A stretch of 64,000 nt of DNA from Pseudoduganella namucuonensis (GTDB lineage: Bacteria > Pseudomonadota > Gammaproteobacteria > Burkholderiales > Burkholderiaceae_D): assembly GCF_900116645.1 (NCBI RefSeq), contig NZ_FPBO01000033.1:1-64000 (forward strand), given 5' to 3'. The translations under genes and the position numbers were made by a program. This document shows positions 33,370 through 42,235 of the stretch, in pieces (the stretch's first letter is position 1; each line of letters begins with the position of its first letter). The notes beneath the pieces are model-generated. The model saw only the letters and a program-made list of their open reading frames with translations. It was not told the DNA's origin and did not search any database.

Positions 33370-35236
33370 GAAGTCCCCTCACCTACCGGTTCCGACTGTG
33401 GCCATACTCCCCAGCCCCCAACCCATCGCCCGCCTGCAGGCGGGCTCCATCCTCGGCGCCGGCTGCCTGTTGACCGCGCTCCACTTCGGCCGTCCCGTGC
33501 TGCAGCCCATCGCGCTGGCCGCCATCCTGAGCCTGGTGGCGGCGCCCCTGATCCGCGCCCTCTGCCGGCTCGGCCTGCGGCGGCTGCCCGCGATGGTGGC
33601 GGTGCTGCTGCTGAGCGGCGCCTGCCTGGCCGGCGCCGGTCTCGTGCTGGCTTTCCAACTGGTGGCCGTGAGCGCCGAGCTGCCCCAGTACCGCGCCGCC
33701 ATCCAGCGCAAGGCGGAAACGCTGCGCGCAGCGGTGGAGCGTCCCTTCGCGCACGTGCAGGCCGGACTGGACGCGGTCGCCCCGCTGGCGCCGGCCGCCG
33801 CCCCGCCCGCGCCAGCGGCGCAAGCCGCCGCGCCGGCCCCGCCCACCGCGCCCACCGCGCCCGCCGCGCTGGCCAAGCTGGCCGGGCTGGCCTGGGGGCC
33901 GCTGGGCGAGACGGGCCTGGTGCTGGTGCTGCTGATGTTCATCCTGCTCGAGCACGAGTCCCTGCAGGACCGCCTGATCCGCCTCGCCGGACAGGCCGAG
34001 GTGAGCCGCACCGTGCGCGCGCTGGCCGACGCCGCGCGCGGCGTGTCGCGCTTTTTCTTTTGCCAGTTCATCGTCAACACCGTCTTCGGCGCGGCCATGG
34101 GCCTGGCGCTGTGGGCCGCCGGCCTGCCCCACGCGGCGCTGTGGGGCGCGCTGTGCGGCGTGCTGCGCTTCGTCCCCTACGTGGGCGCGCTGGCCGCCGG
34201 CGCGGCGATCGCCTGCTTCGCCGCCGCCGTCGATCCCGGCTGGAGCCTGACCCTGTCCTGCCTGGCGATGTTCGGCGCGCTCGAACTGGTGGTCGCGCAC
34301 CTGGTCGAACCGAAGGTGTATGGATTGAGCACGGGCCTGTCGCCCCTGGCGGTGGTGGTCTCGGCGCTGTTCTGGGGCACGCTGTGGGGCCCGGCGGGTC
34401 TACTGATCTCGACGCCGCTGACGGTTTGCCTGGTGGTCGCCGGCCGCCACGTCGGCGCGCTGGAACCGCTGGCCATCCTGTTCGGCCAGGCGCCCGACGT
34501 GACGGCCGCGCAGCGCTTCTTCCAGCGCGGGCTGTCGGGCGAGACCGGCGCCATCCTGCGCGACGCCGCCGCCATGCTGCGGCGCGCCAGTTTCGCGCGC
34601 TATTGCGACCAGATCCTGTTGCCCGGCCTGGCGCTGGCCAGCAGCGAGCTGCGGCTCGGGCTGATCGACGGGGCGCAGCGCGAGCACCTGCGCCGCGCCG
34701 TGGCGGAAGTGGCGGAAACGCTGGCGCCCAGCGGCGCGGCGCCGGTCCGCCGCCGGCGCCACGTGTCGCTGCTGGACGCCAACGTGGGCGCCCACCTGCG
34801 GCGGCTGAGGGAGGCGCGCCTGGGCCGCTGGCAAGGCCCGCTCGACGTGCCGCAGCGCTCCATCGTGCTATGCGCCGGGCTGGCGTCGGAACGCGACGAG
34901 CTGGTGGGCGAACTGCTGGCGCGCGCCCTGCGCGAGGCCGGCGTCGACGCGCGCAGCGTCGCCCTGCCCCTGCCGCACACGGAGCACGACGCGGGCAAGG
35001 CGGCCCTGGTGTCCACCGTCTTCGTTCCCTACCCGCTGGCGGAGGAGCTCGAAACGTGGCGGCGGGCCGTCGCCGCCCTGCGCGTGCTGCTGCCGGGCGC
35101 CCTGCTGGCGACCATCCGCCTGCCCGGCGACGAGGCGGCCGGACCGGCGCCGGCCATCCTGTCGGCGGCGGACATGGACCTGCGCTCCTTCGAGGAATGC
35201 GTGGCCTTCGTCGCGCCGCGGCGCACGGCCGGTTGA
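33365..35236 (+). CDS. AI-2E family transporter with a ~260-residue C-terminal extension
   Basis: The 623-residue reading frame has a membrane part (about 20-370) with LHFGRPVLQPIALAAILSLV, a signature ~90-residue periplasmic/loop region including an Ala/Pro stretch (about 130-175), and the later helices (GAAMGLALWAAGLPHAALWG, VPYVGALAAGAAIACF, LSTGLSPLAVVVSALFWG, GPAGLLISTPLTVCLVV). Typical family members end there at ~350-380 residues. The remaining ~250 residues are soluble and Ala/Arg/Leu-rich, with VPQRSIVLCAGLASERDELVGE as the most structured part. No ribosome site precedes ATG 33365; GTG 33398 is an alternative. The family exports diverse small molecules, and AI-2 transport is not implied. 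Control by the TetR operators is likely. Confidence 0.8.
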   Translation: MMKSPHLPVPTVAILPSPQPIARLQAGSILGAGCLLTALHFGRPVLQPIALAAILSLVAAPLIRALCRLGLRRLPAMVAVLLLSGACLAGAGLVLAFQLVAVSAELPQYRAAIQRKAETLRAAVERPFAHVQAGLDAVAPLAPAAAPPAPAAQAAAPAPPTAPTAPAALAKLAGLAWGPLGETGLVLVLLMFILLEHESLQDRLIRLAGQAEVSRTVRALADAARGVSRFFFCQFIVNTVFGAAMGLALWAAGLPHAALWGALCGVLRFVPYVGALAAGAAIACFAAAVDPGWSLTLSCLAMFGALELVVAHLVEPKVYGLSTGLSPLAVVVSALFWGTLWGPAGLLISTPLTVCLVVAGRHVGALEPLAILFGQAPDVTAAQRFFQRGLSGETGAILRDAAAMLRRASFARYCDQILLPGLALASSELRLGLIDGAQREHLRRAVAEVAETLAPSGAAPVRRRRHVSLLDANVGAHLRRLREARLGRWQGPLDVPQRSIVLCAGLASERDELVGELLARALREAGVDARSVALPLPHTEHDAGKAALVSTVFVPYPLAEELETWRRAVAALRVLLPGALLATIRLPGDEAAGPAPAILSAADMDLRSFEECVAFVAPRRTAG

Positions 35237-35238
35237 AG

Positions 35239-35258
35239 GGAGGGGCCTAGGCCCCTCC
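35239..35258. terminator. Perfect 20-bp palindrome between convergent genes
   Basis: GGAGGGGCCTAGGCCCCTCC lies in the 26-bp space between the AI-2E stop and the gltL stop. As a symmetric GC hairpin it can act on both strands as a bidirectional terminator, though T-tracts are absent. Confidence 0.6.
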
Positions 35259-35262
35259 GCCC

Positions 35263-35991
<729 letters not shown>

Positions 35992-36008
35992 TTTTCTCTC
36001 CCTATTGG

Positions 36009-36061
36009 AAGCGAGCTGAGCCCCATTTGGGGCCAGGCCCCAAATGGGGCTCAGCTCGCTT
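36009..36061. repeat. 25-bp perfect inverted repeat with 3-base loop between gltK and gltL
   Basis: Arms 36009-36033 and 36037-36061 are exact reverse complements around CAG. Each arm contains its own small palindrome (CCCCATTTGGGG on the left, CCCCAAATGGGG on the right), so one long hairpin or two short ones can form. It sits 17 bp upstream of the gltL start and its ribosome site. It could attenuate gltL relative to gltK, or be a REP-like dispersed element. Confidence 0.8.
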
Positions 36062-36085
36062 ATGTTGATGCGCTCTTGGCGATGG

Positions 36086-36772
36086 TTAGCGGATGATGGC
36101 GACCCGCTGGTGCAGGCGCTTGACCAGCGCGGACAGCGCGAAGCACAGGACGAAGTACACCACCGCCACGAAGCTGTACATCTCGACCAGCCGGCCGTCG
36201 CGCTGGGCGACCTTGCTGGCGGCGCCGACGAAGTCCGGAATCGACAGCACGTACACCAGCGACACGTCCTGGAACAGCACGATGGTCTGCGTCAGCAGCA
36301 CCGGTATCATGTTGCGGAAGGCCTGCGGCAGGATCACGTTGGCCATGGTCTGCCAGTAGTTCATGCCCAGCGCCTGGGCGGCCCAGACCTGGCCGCGCGG
36401 GATGGACTGTATGCCGCTGCGCATGATCTCGCAGTAGTAGGCCGCCTCGAACATGATGAAGGTGATCAGCGCCGACGGGAACGCGCCCACCTGCACCGGC
36501 TCCTGCGCGCCGATGGCCCAGGCCGCGATGTAGGGCACCAGGAAGTAGAACCAGAAGATCACCAGCACCAGCGGGATCGAGCGGATCAGGTTGACGTAGC
36601 CGGTGGCGAACAGCGCCACCGAGCGGTGCCGCGACAGGCGCATCATGGCCAGCAGCGTGCCGACCACGATGCCGCCGGCCATGGACAGCGCCGTCAGCTT
36701 CAGCGTGAACGCCATCCCGGTCTGGAACAGGTACAGCCACGAGCGGGAAATCACATCGAAATCGAAATCCAT
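36086..36772 (-). CDS. gltK: Acidic amino acid ABC transporter, permease
   Basis: The 228-residue inner-membrane protein has five helices and the His/Glu/Gln/Pro-type permease loop EAAYYCEIMRSGIQSIPRGQVWAAQALGMNYWQTMANVILPQAFRNMIP, the EAA motif that docks on the ATPase. The start (MDFDFDVISRSWLYLFQTG) follows the gltJ stop by one base, so the two permease genes are coupled. With GltJ it forms the heterodimeric channel. The C-terminus (VKRLHQRVAIIR) is typical of GltK. Confidence 0.9.
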   Translation of the reverse strand: MDFDFDVISRSWLYLFQTGMAFTLKLTALSMAGGIVVGTLLAMMRLSRHRSVALFATGYVNLIRSIPLVLVIFWFYFLVPYIAAWAIGAQEPVQVGAFPSALITFIMFEAAYYCEIMRSGIQSIPRGQVWAAQALGMNYWQTMANVILPQAFRNMIPVLLTQTIVLFQDVSLVYVLSIPDFVGAASKVAQRDGRLVEMYSFVAVVYFVLCFALSALVKRLHQRVAIIR

Positions 36773-36773
36773 G

Positions 36774-37523
36774 TCAGTGCCCCCCCGCCGAGCCGCCGGC
36801 CACGATGAAGCCCGGGATGGCGACCTTCTTCTCTATCCTGTGCATCAGGAACACCACGCAGACGTTGACCAGCACGTAGATCAGCGTGGCGGCCGAGAAG
36901 GCCTCGAACACCTGGAACGAGAACTCCTGGATCGCCCGCGCGCGCGCCGTCAGCTCCATCAGCCCGATGGTCAGCGCCACCGAACTGTTCTTGACGATGT
37001 TGAGGAACTCGCTGGTCAGCGGCGGCAGGATCACGCGGCCGGCCATCGGCAGCAGCACGTGGCGGTAGGTCTGCGGCAGCGTCAGGCCCAGCGCGGTGCC
37101 GGCCATGCGCTGCCCGCGCGGCAGTGCGGCGATGCCGGCCGACACCTGCACCGCCACCCGCGACGAGGTGAAGAAGCCCAGGCACAGCACCGCCGTGACG
37201 AAGGGCGCGTTCGGCAGCGCCTTGATGGCGTCGCCCAGGGCCCGCGGCAGCACTTCCGGCATCACGAAATACCAGAGGAACATCTGCACCAGCAGCGGTA
37301 TGTTGCGGAACAGTTCGACGTAGCCGTTGGCCAGGCGCACCGCCCATTTGTTGGGCATGGTGCGCACGGTGCCGATCGCCAGTCCCAGCGCCAGCGCCAT
37401 CAACCAGGCCGTCAGCGAGGTCGCCAGCGTCCAGGCCAGGCCGGACCATAGGGTATCGAGATAGGTGCCGGAACCATCGGGGGCGATGTCCCAGAAGATG
37501 TGCCAGTTCCAGTGGTAGTTCAT
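36774..37523 (-). CDS. gltJ: Acidic amino acid ABC transporter, permease
   Basis: The 249-residue permease begins MNYHWNWHIFWDIAPDGSGTYLDTLWSG, as in GltJ proteins. It has an extra N-terminal periplasmic segment, five helices and the EAA loop (SAGIAALPRGQRMAGTALGLTLPQTYRHVLLP). It pairs with GltK. A 74-bp gap separates it from gltI; that gap holds a GC-rich imperfect hairpin (about 37555-37590) directly after a T/A-rich stretch, as often seen where the binding protein is made in excess over the channel. Confidence 0.9.
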   Translation of the reverse strand: MNYHWNWHIFWDIAPDGSGTYLDTLWSGLAWTLATSLTAWLMALALGLAIGTVRTMPNKWAVRLANGYVELFRNIPLLVQMFLWYFVMPEVLPRALGDAIKALPNAPFVTAVLCLGFFTSSRVAVQVSAGIAALPRGQRMAGTALGLTLPQTYRHVLLPMAGRVILPPLTSEFLNIVKNSSVALTIGLMELTARARAIQEFSFQVFEAFSAATLIYVLVNVCVVFLMHRIEKKVAIPGFIVAGGSAGGH

Positions 37524-37597
37524 GCGTATTCCTTCCTGAGTGGTTCAGGCGGGCCCGGGGCCGCCGATGGCGCCTCCGGGCGGGCCGCCTTGTTTTT

Positions 37598-38563
37598 TTA
37601 TTTTTTCTTGGTCGCGGCCTTTTGCGCCTCGGGCACGGCCGCGTAGTCGGCCGGGTTGCCCGAATCGGTCGGCTTGGCCAGCGCCGCCTCCAGCTGCGGC
37701 GGCATCGGGAAGCGCAGGTTGATGCCCTTCGGCGGGATCGGCGACATGAACCACTTGTGGTACAGGCGCTGCATGTCCTCGCGCGACTTGTAGAAGCGGA
37801 TCAGGGCCTCGTCGACCGCCTTCTTGAAGGCCGCGTCGTCCTTGCGCAGCATGATGCCGTAGGGCTCGACCGACAGCGCCTCGCTGGTGATCTCGTAGTC
37901 GCCCGGCGCCTTGGCGTTGGCGCGCTGCGACGCCAGCAGGATGTCGTCGTTGGCCTCGGCCACCGCGCGGCCGGTTTCCACCATCAGGAACGATTCAGGG
38001 TGGTCCTTGCCGACCAGGATGGTCATGCCCAGGTTCTGCTCGTTGTTCAGTATGGTCATCTGCTTCAGCGTCGAGGTGCCGGCCGTGGCCACCAGCGTCT
38101 TGCCCTTCATGTCCGCCAGCGTCTTGATGTTGGCCGACTTCTTGGCCAGCAGGCGGTTGGCGATCACGAACATGGTGGGCGCGAAGGCCACCTGCTGCTG
38201 GCGTTCCAGGTTGTTGGTGGTGGAGCCGCATTCCAGGTCGATGGTGCCGTTCGCCATCAGCGGGATGCGGTTGGCCGAGGTGACGGGATTCATCGTCACC
38301 TTCAGCTCGCCCATGCCCAGCTGCTTCTGCAGCGCCGACACCACCTTCATGCACAGGTCGATCGAATAGCCCTGGTATTGCTGCTGGTCGTCCAGGTAGG
38401 AGAACGGGATGGAGCCGTCGCGCACGCCCAGCGTGATGGCGCCGGTCCTCTTGATCTTGGCCAGGGTGCCGGTCAATTCCTGCGCTTGGGCGGCGCCGGC
38501 GGGCACGAAGGCGTTGAACAGGGCCGCGCTCATCAGCGCCACTACGGTTTTCGGAAAGGTCAT
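37598..38563 (-). CDS. gltI: Glutamate/aspartate periplasmic binding protein
   Basis: This 321-residue protein is read from MTFPKTVVALM, with GGAG eight bases upstream; an in-frame GTG at 38572 is the alternative. The signal peptide ends near GAAQAQ. Family features are ITLGVRDGSIPFSYLD, YSIDLCMKVV, IDLECGSTTNN, VATAGTSTLKQ, EPYGIMLRKDD and WFMSPIPPKGINL. These match GltI/DEBP proteins that bind Glu and Asp in the periplasm. It is the first gene of gltIJKL, downstream of a porin on the same strand. A 9-bp stem hairpin (GCCGCCGGC/GCCGGCGGC at 38582-38602) lies just before its ribosome site. It shares clear homology with the second GltI at 43594-44514. Confidence 0.92.
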   Translation of the reverse strand: MTFPKTVVALMSAALFNAFVPAGAAQAQELTGTLAKIKRTGAITLGVRDGSIPFSYLDDQQQYQGYSIDLCMKVVSALQKQLGMGELKVTMNPVTSANRIPLMANGTIDLECGSTTNNLERQQQVAFAPTMFVIANRLLAKKSANIKTLADMKGKTLVATAGTSTLKQMTILNNEQNLGMTILVGKDHPESFLMVETGRAVAEANDDILLASQRANAKAPGDYEITSEALSVEPYGIMLRKDDAAFKKAVDEALIRFYKSREDMQRLYHKWFMSPIPPKGINLRFPMPPQLEAALAKPTDSGNPADYAAVPEAQKAATKKK

Positions 38564-38581
38564 TTGATGCACTCCATGTGG

Positions 38582-38629
38582 GCCGCCGGCGCCGCCGGCG
38601 GCGATTAATCAGCTTGGATAAATCAGCTT
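38582..38629. repeat. Hairpin plus 11-bp direct repeats between porin and gltI
   Basis: The stem GCCGCCGGC/GCCGGCGGC (38582-38602) with a 3-base loop is followed by two copies of AATCAGCTTGG 13 bp apart (about 38605-38629). The region separates the porin stop from gltI and could end the porin transcript or bind a regulator. Confidence 0.45.
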
Positions 38630-38642
38630 GGCCGGGCCAGGC

Positions 38643-39638
38643 TTAGAAGCAGTGGCGCACGCCGAGGTTCAGGCCGGTCTTGCCGGTGCCGTCGCCGGTG
38701 GCGTTGCCGACCTTGAAGGTGGCGCCGTTGCGGTTGGAGATGCGCGCGTAGGCGGCGTACAGGTCGGTGCGCTTGGACAGCGAGTAGGTGTAGCCCACGC
38801 CCCATTGGCTGGCGTCCCGGTTGGCCGCCGTGTCGTCGTCGCGGCGGATGTAGGAGGCGAACACCTTGCTGGCGCCGCCGAAGGGCACGCTCACGCCGAG
38901 CAGCAGGTCGGTGCTGTCGGCGCCGCCCAGGCCGCGGTTCCATGCGTAGCCGAGGTTGCCCTCGACGACGCCGACGCGGTACTTCGCCGCCAGCAGCGTG
39001 TTGGCCGCATGGTCGGTGGCGGTGGCGTTCTGCAGCTGGTGCCAGCTGAGCGCCACGGTCAGCGGGCCGTTGGCGTAGGACACGGCGGTGCTGTAGGCGC
39101 GGTTGCGGGCGCTGTCGCCCGGCGTCTCGCCAAAGCCGACCGCCAGCTCGGCGACAAGGCCGCGCAGGTTGGGCGACGCGTACTGGACCATGTTGTTGAG
39201 CCGCGTGTTGTTCGCCATGATGTTGTCGGCGCGTCCGGCCCAGCCGGTGGAGAACGGGTCGGCCACATCGCGCAGGGCGCGGTAGTAGGGCGAAGTCTGG
39301 CGGCCCAGGGTGACCGTGCCCAGCTGGTTGGCCAGGCCGACATAGGCCTGGCGGCCGAACAGCAGCCCGCCCTGCGCGGCGGCGCCGGTGTCGATGTTGT
39401 AGCCGTTCTCGATGACGAACAGCGCGACCGTGCCGCCGCCCAGGTCTTCCTTGCCCTTGAAGCCGATGCGCGAGCCGGAGCCGACGCCGCTGGCCAGCGC
39501 CGTGACGCCGCCGGCGGGTCCGCCCGTTTCGCGCACCAAACCGGCATCGGCCACGCCGTAGATGGCGATGTTCGATTGCGCCACGGCGGAACCGGACAGC
39601 AGGCCGAGCGTGGCGATGGCGATAATAGCTTTGTTCAT
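38643..39638 (-). CDS. Burkholderiales-type general porin
   Basis: The 331-residue protein has a signal peptide ending SGSAVA|QSN. The N-terminal strand is SNIAIYGVADAGLVRE, GSRIGFKGKEDLGGGTVALFVIENGYNID follows, then FGRQAYVGLANQLGTVTLGRQTSPYY, and it ends in the C-terminal aromatic GLNLGVRHCF. This is the 16-strand trimeric porin type of Bordetella, Burkholderia and Massilia. It would allow diffusion of small anionic solutes, and its position directly before gltIJKL suggests outer-membrane entry of acidic amino acids. The penultimate Cys is unusual. A possible sigma54 site lies at 39686-39701. Confidence 0.92.
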   Translation of the reverse strand: MNKAIIAIATLGLLSGSAVAQSNIAIYGVADAGLVRETGGPAGGVTALASGVGSGSRIGFKGKEDLGGGTVALFVIENGYNIDTGAAAQGGLLFGRQAYVGLANQLGTVTLGRQTSPYYRALRDVADPFSTGWAGRADNIMANNTRLNNMVQYASPNLRGLVAELAVGFGETPGDSARNRAYSTAVSYANGPLTVALSWHQLQNATATDHAANTLLAAKYRVGVVEGNLGYAWNRGLGGADSTDLLLGVSVPFGGASKVFASYIRRDDDTAANRDASQWGVGYTYSLSKRTDLYAAYARISNRNGATFKVGNATGDGTGKTGLNLGVRHCF

Positions 39639-39685
39639 TTATTCTCCCTTTGGATTGGTGGTTTATTTACTCTTATTGGCGAAAT

Positions 39686-39701
39686 GGCGGTATATGCGCC
39701 A
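39686..39701 (-). promoter_or_regulatory. Possible sigma54 (-24/-12) promoter of the porin
   Basis: On the minus strand TGGCGCATATACCGCC has GG and GC dinucleotides separated by ten bases, as required for RpoN, and lies about 48 bp upstream of the porin ATG. The -12 half departs from TTGC and the site is partly palindromic, so the match may be chance. A sigma54 activator gene (42228) nearby adds weight. Confidence 0.3.
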
Positions 39702-39771
39702 TATCGGTCGGCTTTATTCAAAGCCCGCCGCGACCGCTAAAGAAAATACCCGGACCGAATAAGGCGTGGCC

Positions 39772-40029
39772 CTATTCATTCCCCAGGCCATTCCTGAATT
39801 GATTCAACTGCTTGACGAGATTGATGGCGATGCCGTGGAAATGGCGCCCCGCCGGCGTAAGCGTCGGGGGCATGGAACTGCGGTCGACCAATTCGGTTCC
39901 CAGCCAGGTTTCCAGCGATTGGATACGCCGGCTGAACGCCGACTGGCTAGAATGCCGCGCGCTGGCCGATCGCGAGAAACTGCGCGTATCGGCCAGACAG
40001 ATAAAGTCCTCAACCCACTTCGTATCCAT
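39772..40029 (-). pseudogene. Truncated LysR-type regulator (helix-turn-helix only)
   Basis: This protein has 85 residues from MDTKWVEDFICLADTRSFSRSA, with GGGAGCGAC upstream. The winged helix is complete (HSSQSAFSRRIQSLETWLGTELVDRS, then LTPAGRHFHGIAINLV) but the frame stops right after the linker helix, whereas LysR proteins need a further ~210 residues for effector binding. No continuation in other frames was found in the 130 bp downstream, so this is not a simple frameshift. Either a deletion remnant or a free DNA-binding fragment. It lies between the porin and DctB-like genes in AT-richer DNA. Confidence 0.6.
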
Positions 40030-40381
40030 AAAGTCGCTCCCGGTTGGTATTGGTTGGCGGCGTTCCATCCGCTCTACCCTTTACTTCAGCACATTGCGTG
40101 CCAGAAACGACCAATGCCTTGAAATCACGCCACCCCATTGATTCAAAAGGATTTTTACCGGTCCATGCGCGCCCGCTCCGCCATGGTCGTGTGGACTTCC
40201 ACACTTTGCCCGCCGGCGCGGTATGGAAATCGATACGCCGTCCGGAGCGCCGCCGAAATTGGTGGTGCGATTGTTGTCGCCGGGGTATAGTTGAGCGCTG
40301 CGCCGGGCGAATGCAGCCATTCCCCCACGGCCGGAATAGATTTGAATTCAACACAGCATTGCCGAGACCGAATTGCGCACC
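40030..40381. other. 352-bp gap without a supported gene, AT-richer than surroundings
   Basis: The gap lies between the divergent truncated LysR and the DctB-like kinase. Several short frames cross it on both strands but none has a ribosome site or recognisable content. It holds a 16-bp near-palindrome GTGTGGACTTCCACAC (40189-40204, 7-bp arms), a possible operator. It presumably carries the kinase promoter. Confidence 0.5.
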
Positions 40382-42235
40382 ATGAGAAAAGTTTTCGCTT
40401 CCCGCTCCTTGCTTTGGCCGGGCGCATGGCTGCTGATATTGACCGCGGGCGCCGCCGGCGTCTTATTGGCTTATTCGCTGAGCGCGCGCCACGGTTATGC
40501 CCAGCTCAATAACGTGCTGGCGCAGCAATTGGATTTGTACGCCGCCGCGCTGGAAAGCGAATTGGGAAAGCATGAATATCTGCCCGGCATAGTCGGCTTC
40601 GACAACGACGTGCAGGCGCTGCTGCGGACGCCCGGCGACCGGGGCCTGGCCGACGTGGCGAGCAGGAAGCTGGCGCGGCAGAACGTGCGGGCCGGCTCGC
40701 TCAGCATCTTTGTCACCGACCGCGGCGGCGTGGTGCGCGCGGCCAGCAACTGGTACCAGCCGGCCAGCCTGGTCGGCCAGAGCCACGCCGACCTGCCCTA
40801 CTTCGCCGAGGCCATCAAGGGCGGCCAGGCGCGCTACTTTTCGCGCAGCGCCACGCGCGACGCGCCGGAATACTTCTTCGCCCAGCCCGTCCGCCAGAAC
40901 GGCGTGGTGGCCGGCGTCGCGGTGGTGCAGGTCAGCCTCGATCCCATCGAATCGACGTGGATCGCGCTCGCCTCGCAATCGAGCCACGACGCCTTCCTGG
41001 TGCTCGACGAGAACGACATGGTGGTCATCGCCTCCTCGCCCGCGTGGCACAACCGCAGGCTGGGACGGCTCTCGGCGGTGCTGGACGCCGGTTCCGGGCG
41101 CGCCGCGCCGGCCACGGCCAGCGCGCCGGGCGAGGACGTCACGGGGCACGGCGATGGCCTGATCCGCTGGCCCGGCCTGAACCCGGCCGCGCCGCACACC
41201 ATGTACATGGCCCAGAACCGCATCCTCACGCGCCAGGGCTGGCGCCTGGTGACGCTCACCAGCGCCTCCGACGTGACGCTGGACGCGCTGCGCAACGCCG
41301 TGGGCGCCGCCGTGCTGGTGGCCTTCGCCGGCCTGCTCGGCATGTACCTGGCGCTGCGCCGGCGCGCCATCGCCAGCGGCCTGCGCGCGCGCGCCGCGCT
41401 GCAGCGCGCCCACGACGAGCTGGAACAGCGCATCGTCCAGCGCACGGCGGAACTGCACGAGATGAACCGGGAACTGATGCGCGAGGTCCGCGAGCGCCAG
41501 CACGCCGAGGAGGTGCTGCGCGCCTCGCAGGACGAGCTGGTGCACGCCAGCAAGCTGGCCCTGCTGGGGCAGATGTCGGCCGGTATCACGCACGAGATCA
41601 GCCAGCCTTTGACGGCGTTGCGCGCGCTGTCCTTCAACACCCAGCTGCTGCTGAAGCGGGGCGAGGCCGGCCGCGTCGAGCGCAACCTGCAGTCGATCAC
41701 CGACCTCACCGAGCGCATGGGCAAGCTCACCGAGCAGTTGAAGTCCTTCTCGCGCAAGGCGCCGCTGACGCTGGGCTCCTTCCCGCTGGCCAGCGCCGTG
41801 GACAACACGCTGCTGTTGCTGGACAACCGCCTGCGCACCGCCCGGGTCGAGGTGCGGGTGGACATCGCCGAGCCCTTGCGCGCGCTGTGCGACGGCGGCC
41901 GGCTGGAACAGGTGCTGATCAACCTGTGCGCGAACGCCATCGACGCCATGCAGGGCGCGCCGGTGCGCACCCTGTCGATACGGGTCTGGCGCGCGGGCGA
42001 CAAAGCCTGGATCCGCGTCGGCGACACCGGCGCCGGCATACCGGAGGCGGTGCACGCGCGCCTGTTCGAACCCTTCTTCAGCACCAAGCCGTCCGGCCAG
42101 GGCCTGGGCCTGGGCCTGGCCATCTCGGCCGACCTGGTGCGCGAATTCGGCGGCGCCCTGCGCGCCTTCAACACCGGGGGCGGCGCCGCCTTCGAGTTCG
42201 AGCTCAATATTTCAGAGGAAAGCAGCCATGTTTGA
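40382..42235 (+). CDS. DctB-like sensor histidine kinase (C4-dicarboxylate or acidic amino acid sensing)
   Basis: This 617-residue protein has TM1 (about 10-32), a double-cache periplasmic domain (about 35-295, with FVTDRGGVVRAASNWYQ, LPYFAEAIKGGQARYF, APEYFFAQPV and DAFLVLDENDMVVIASSP), TM2 (about 300-325), a coiled coil, a HisKA domain with His404 in GITHEISQPLTALRAL, and a HATPase (NLCANAIDAM, VGDTGAGIP, GLGLGLAISADLVREF). This is the DctB layout; close relatives include AauS, which senses acidic amino acids. The next gene overlaps by 8 bp and encodes its sigma54 response regulator. Surrounding Glu/Asp transport genes favour acidic amino acids as the signal. Confidence 0.87.
   Translation: MRKVFASRSLLWPGAWLLILTAGAAGVLLAYSLSARHGYAQLNNVLAQQLDLYAAALESELGKHEYLPGIVGFDNDVQALLRTPGDRGLADVASRKLARQNVRAGSLSIFVTDRGGVVRAASNWYQPASLVGQSHADLPYFAEAIKGGQARYFSRSATRDAPEYFFAQPVRQNGVVAGVAVVQVSLDPIESTWIALASQSSHDAFLVLDENDMVVIASSPAWHNRRLGRLSAVLDAGSGRAAPATASAPGEDVTGHGDGLIRWPGLNPAAPHTMYMAQNRILTRQGWRLVTLTSASDVTLDALRNAVGAAVLVAFAGLLGMYLALRRRAIASGLRARAALQRAHDELEQRIVQRTAELHEMNRELMREVRERQHAEEVLRASQDELVHASKLALLGQMSAGITHEISQPLTALRALSFNTQLLLKRGEAGRVERNLQSITDLTERMGKLTEQLKSFSRKAPLTLGSFPLASAVDNTLLLLDNRLRTARVEVRVDIAEPLRALCDGGRLEQVLINLCANAIDAMQGAPVRTLSIRVWRAGDKAWIRVGDTGAGIPEAVHARLFEPFFSTKPSGQGLGLGLAISADLVREFGGALRAFNTGGGAAFEFELNISEESSHV

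Noticed and set aside
40010..40427. Short frames on both strands in the 40.0-40.4 kb gap
   Set aside because: No ribosome site, no conserved motif, and overlapping frames on both strands; treated as non-coding.
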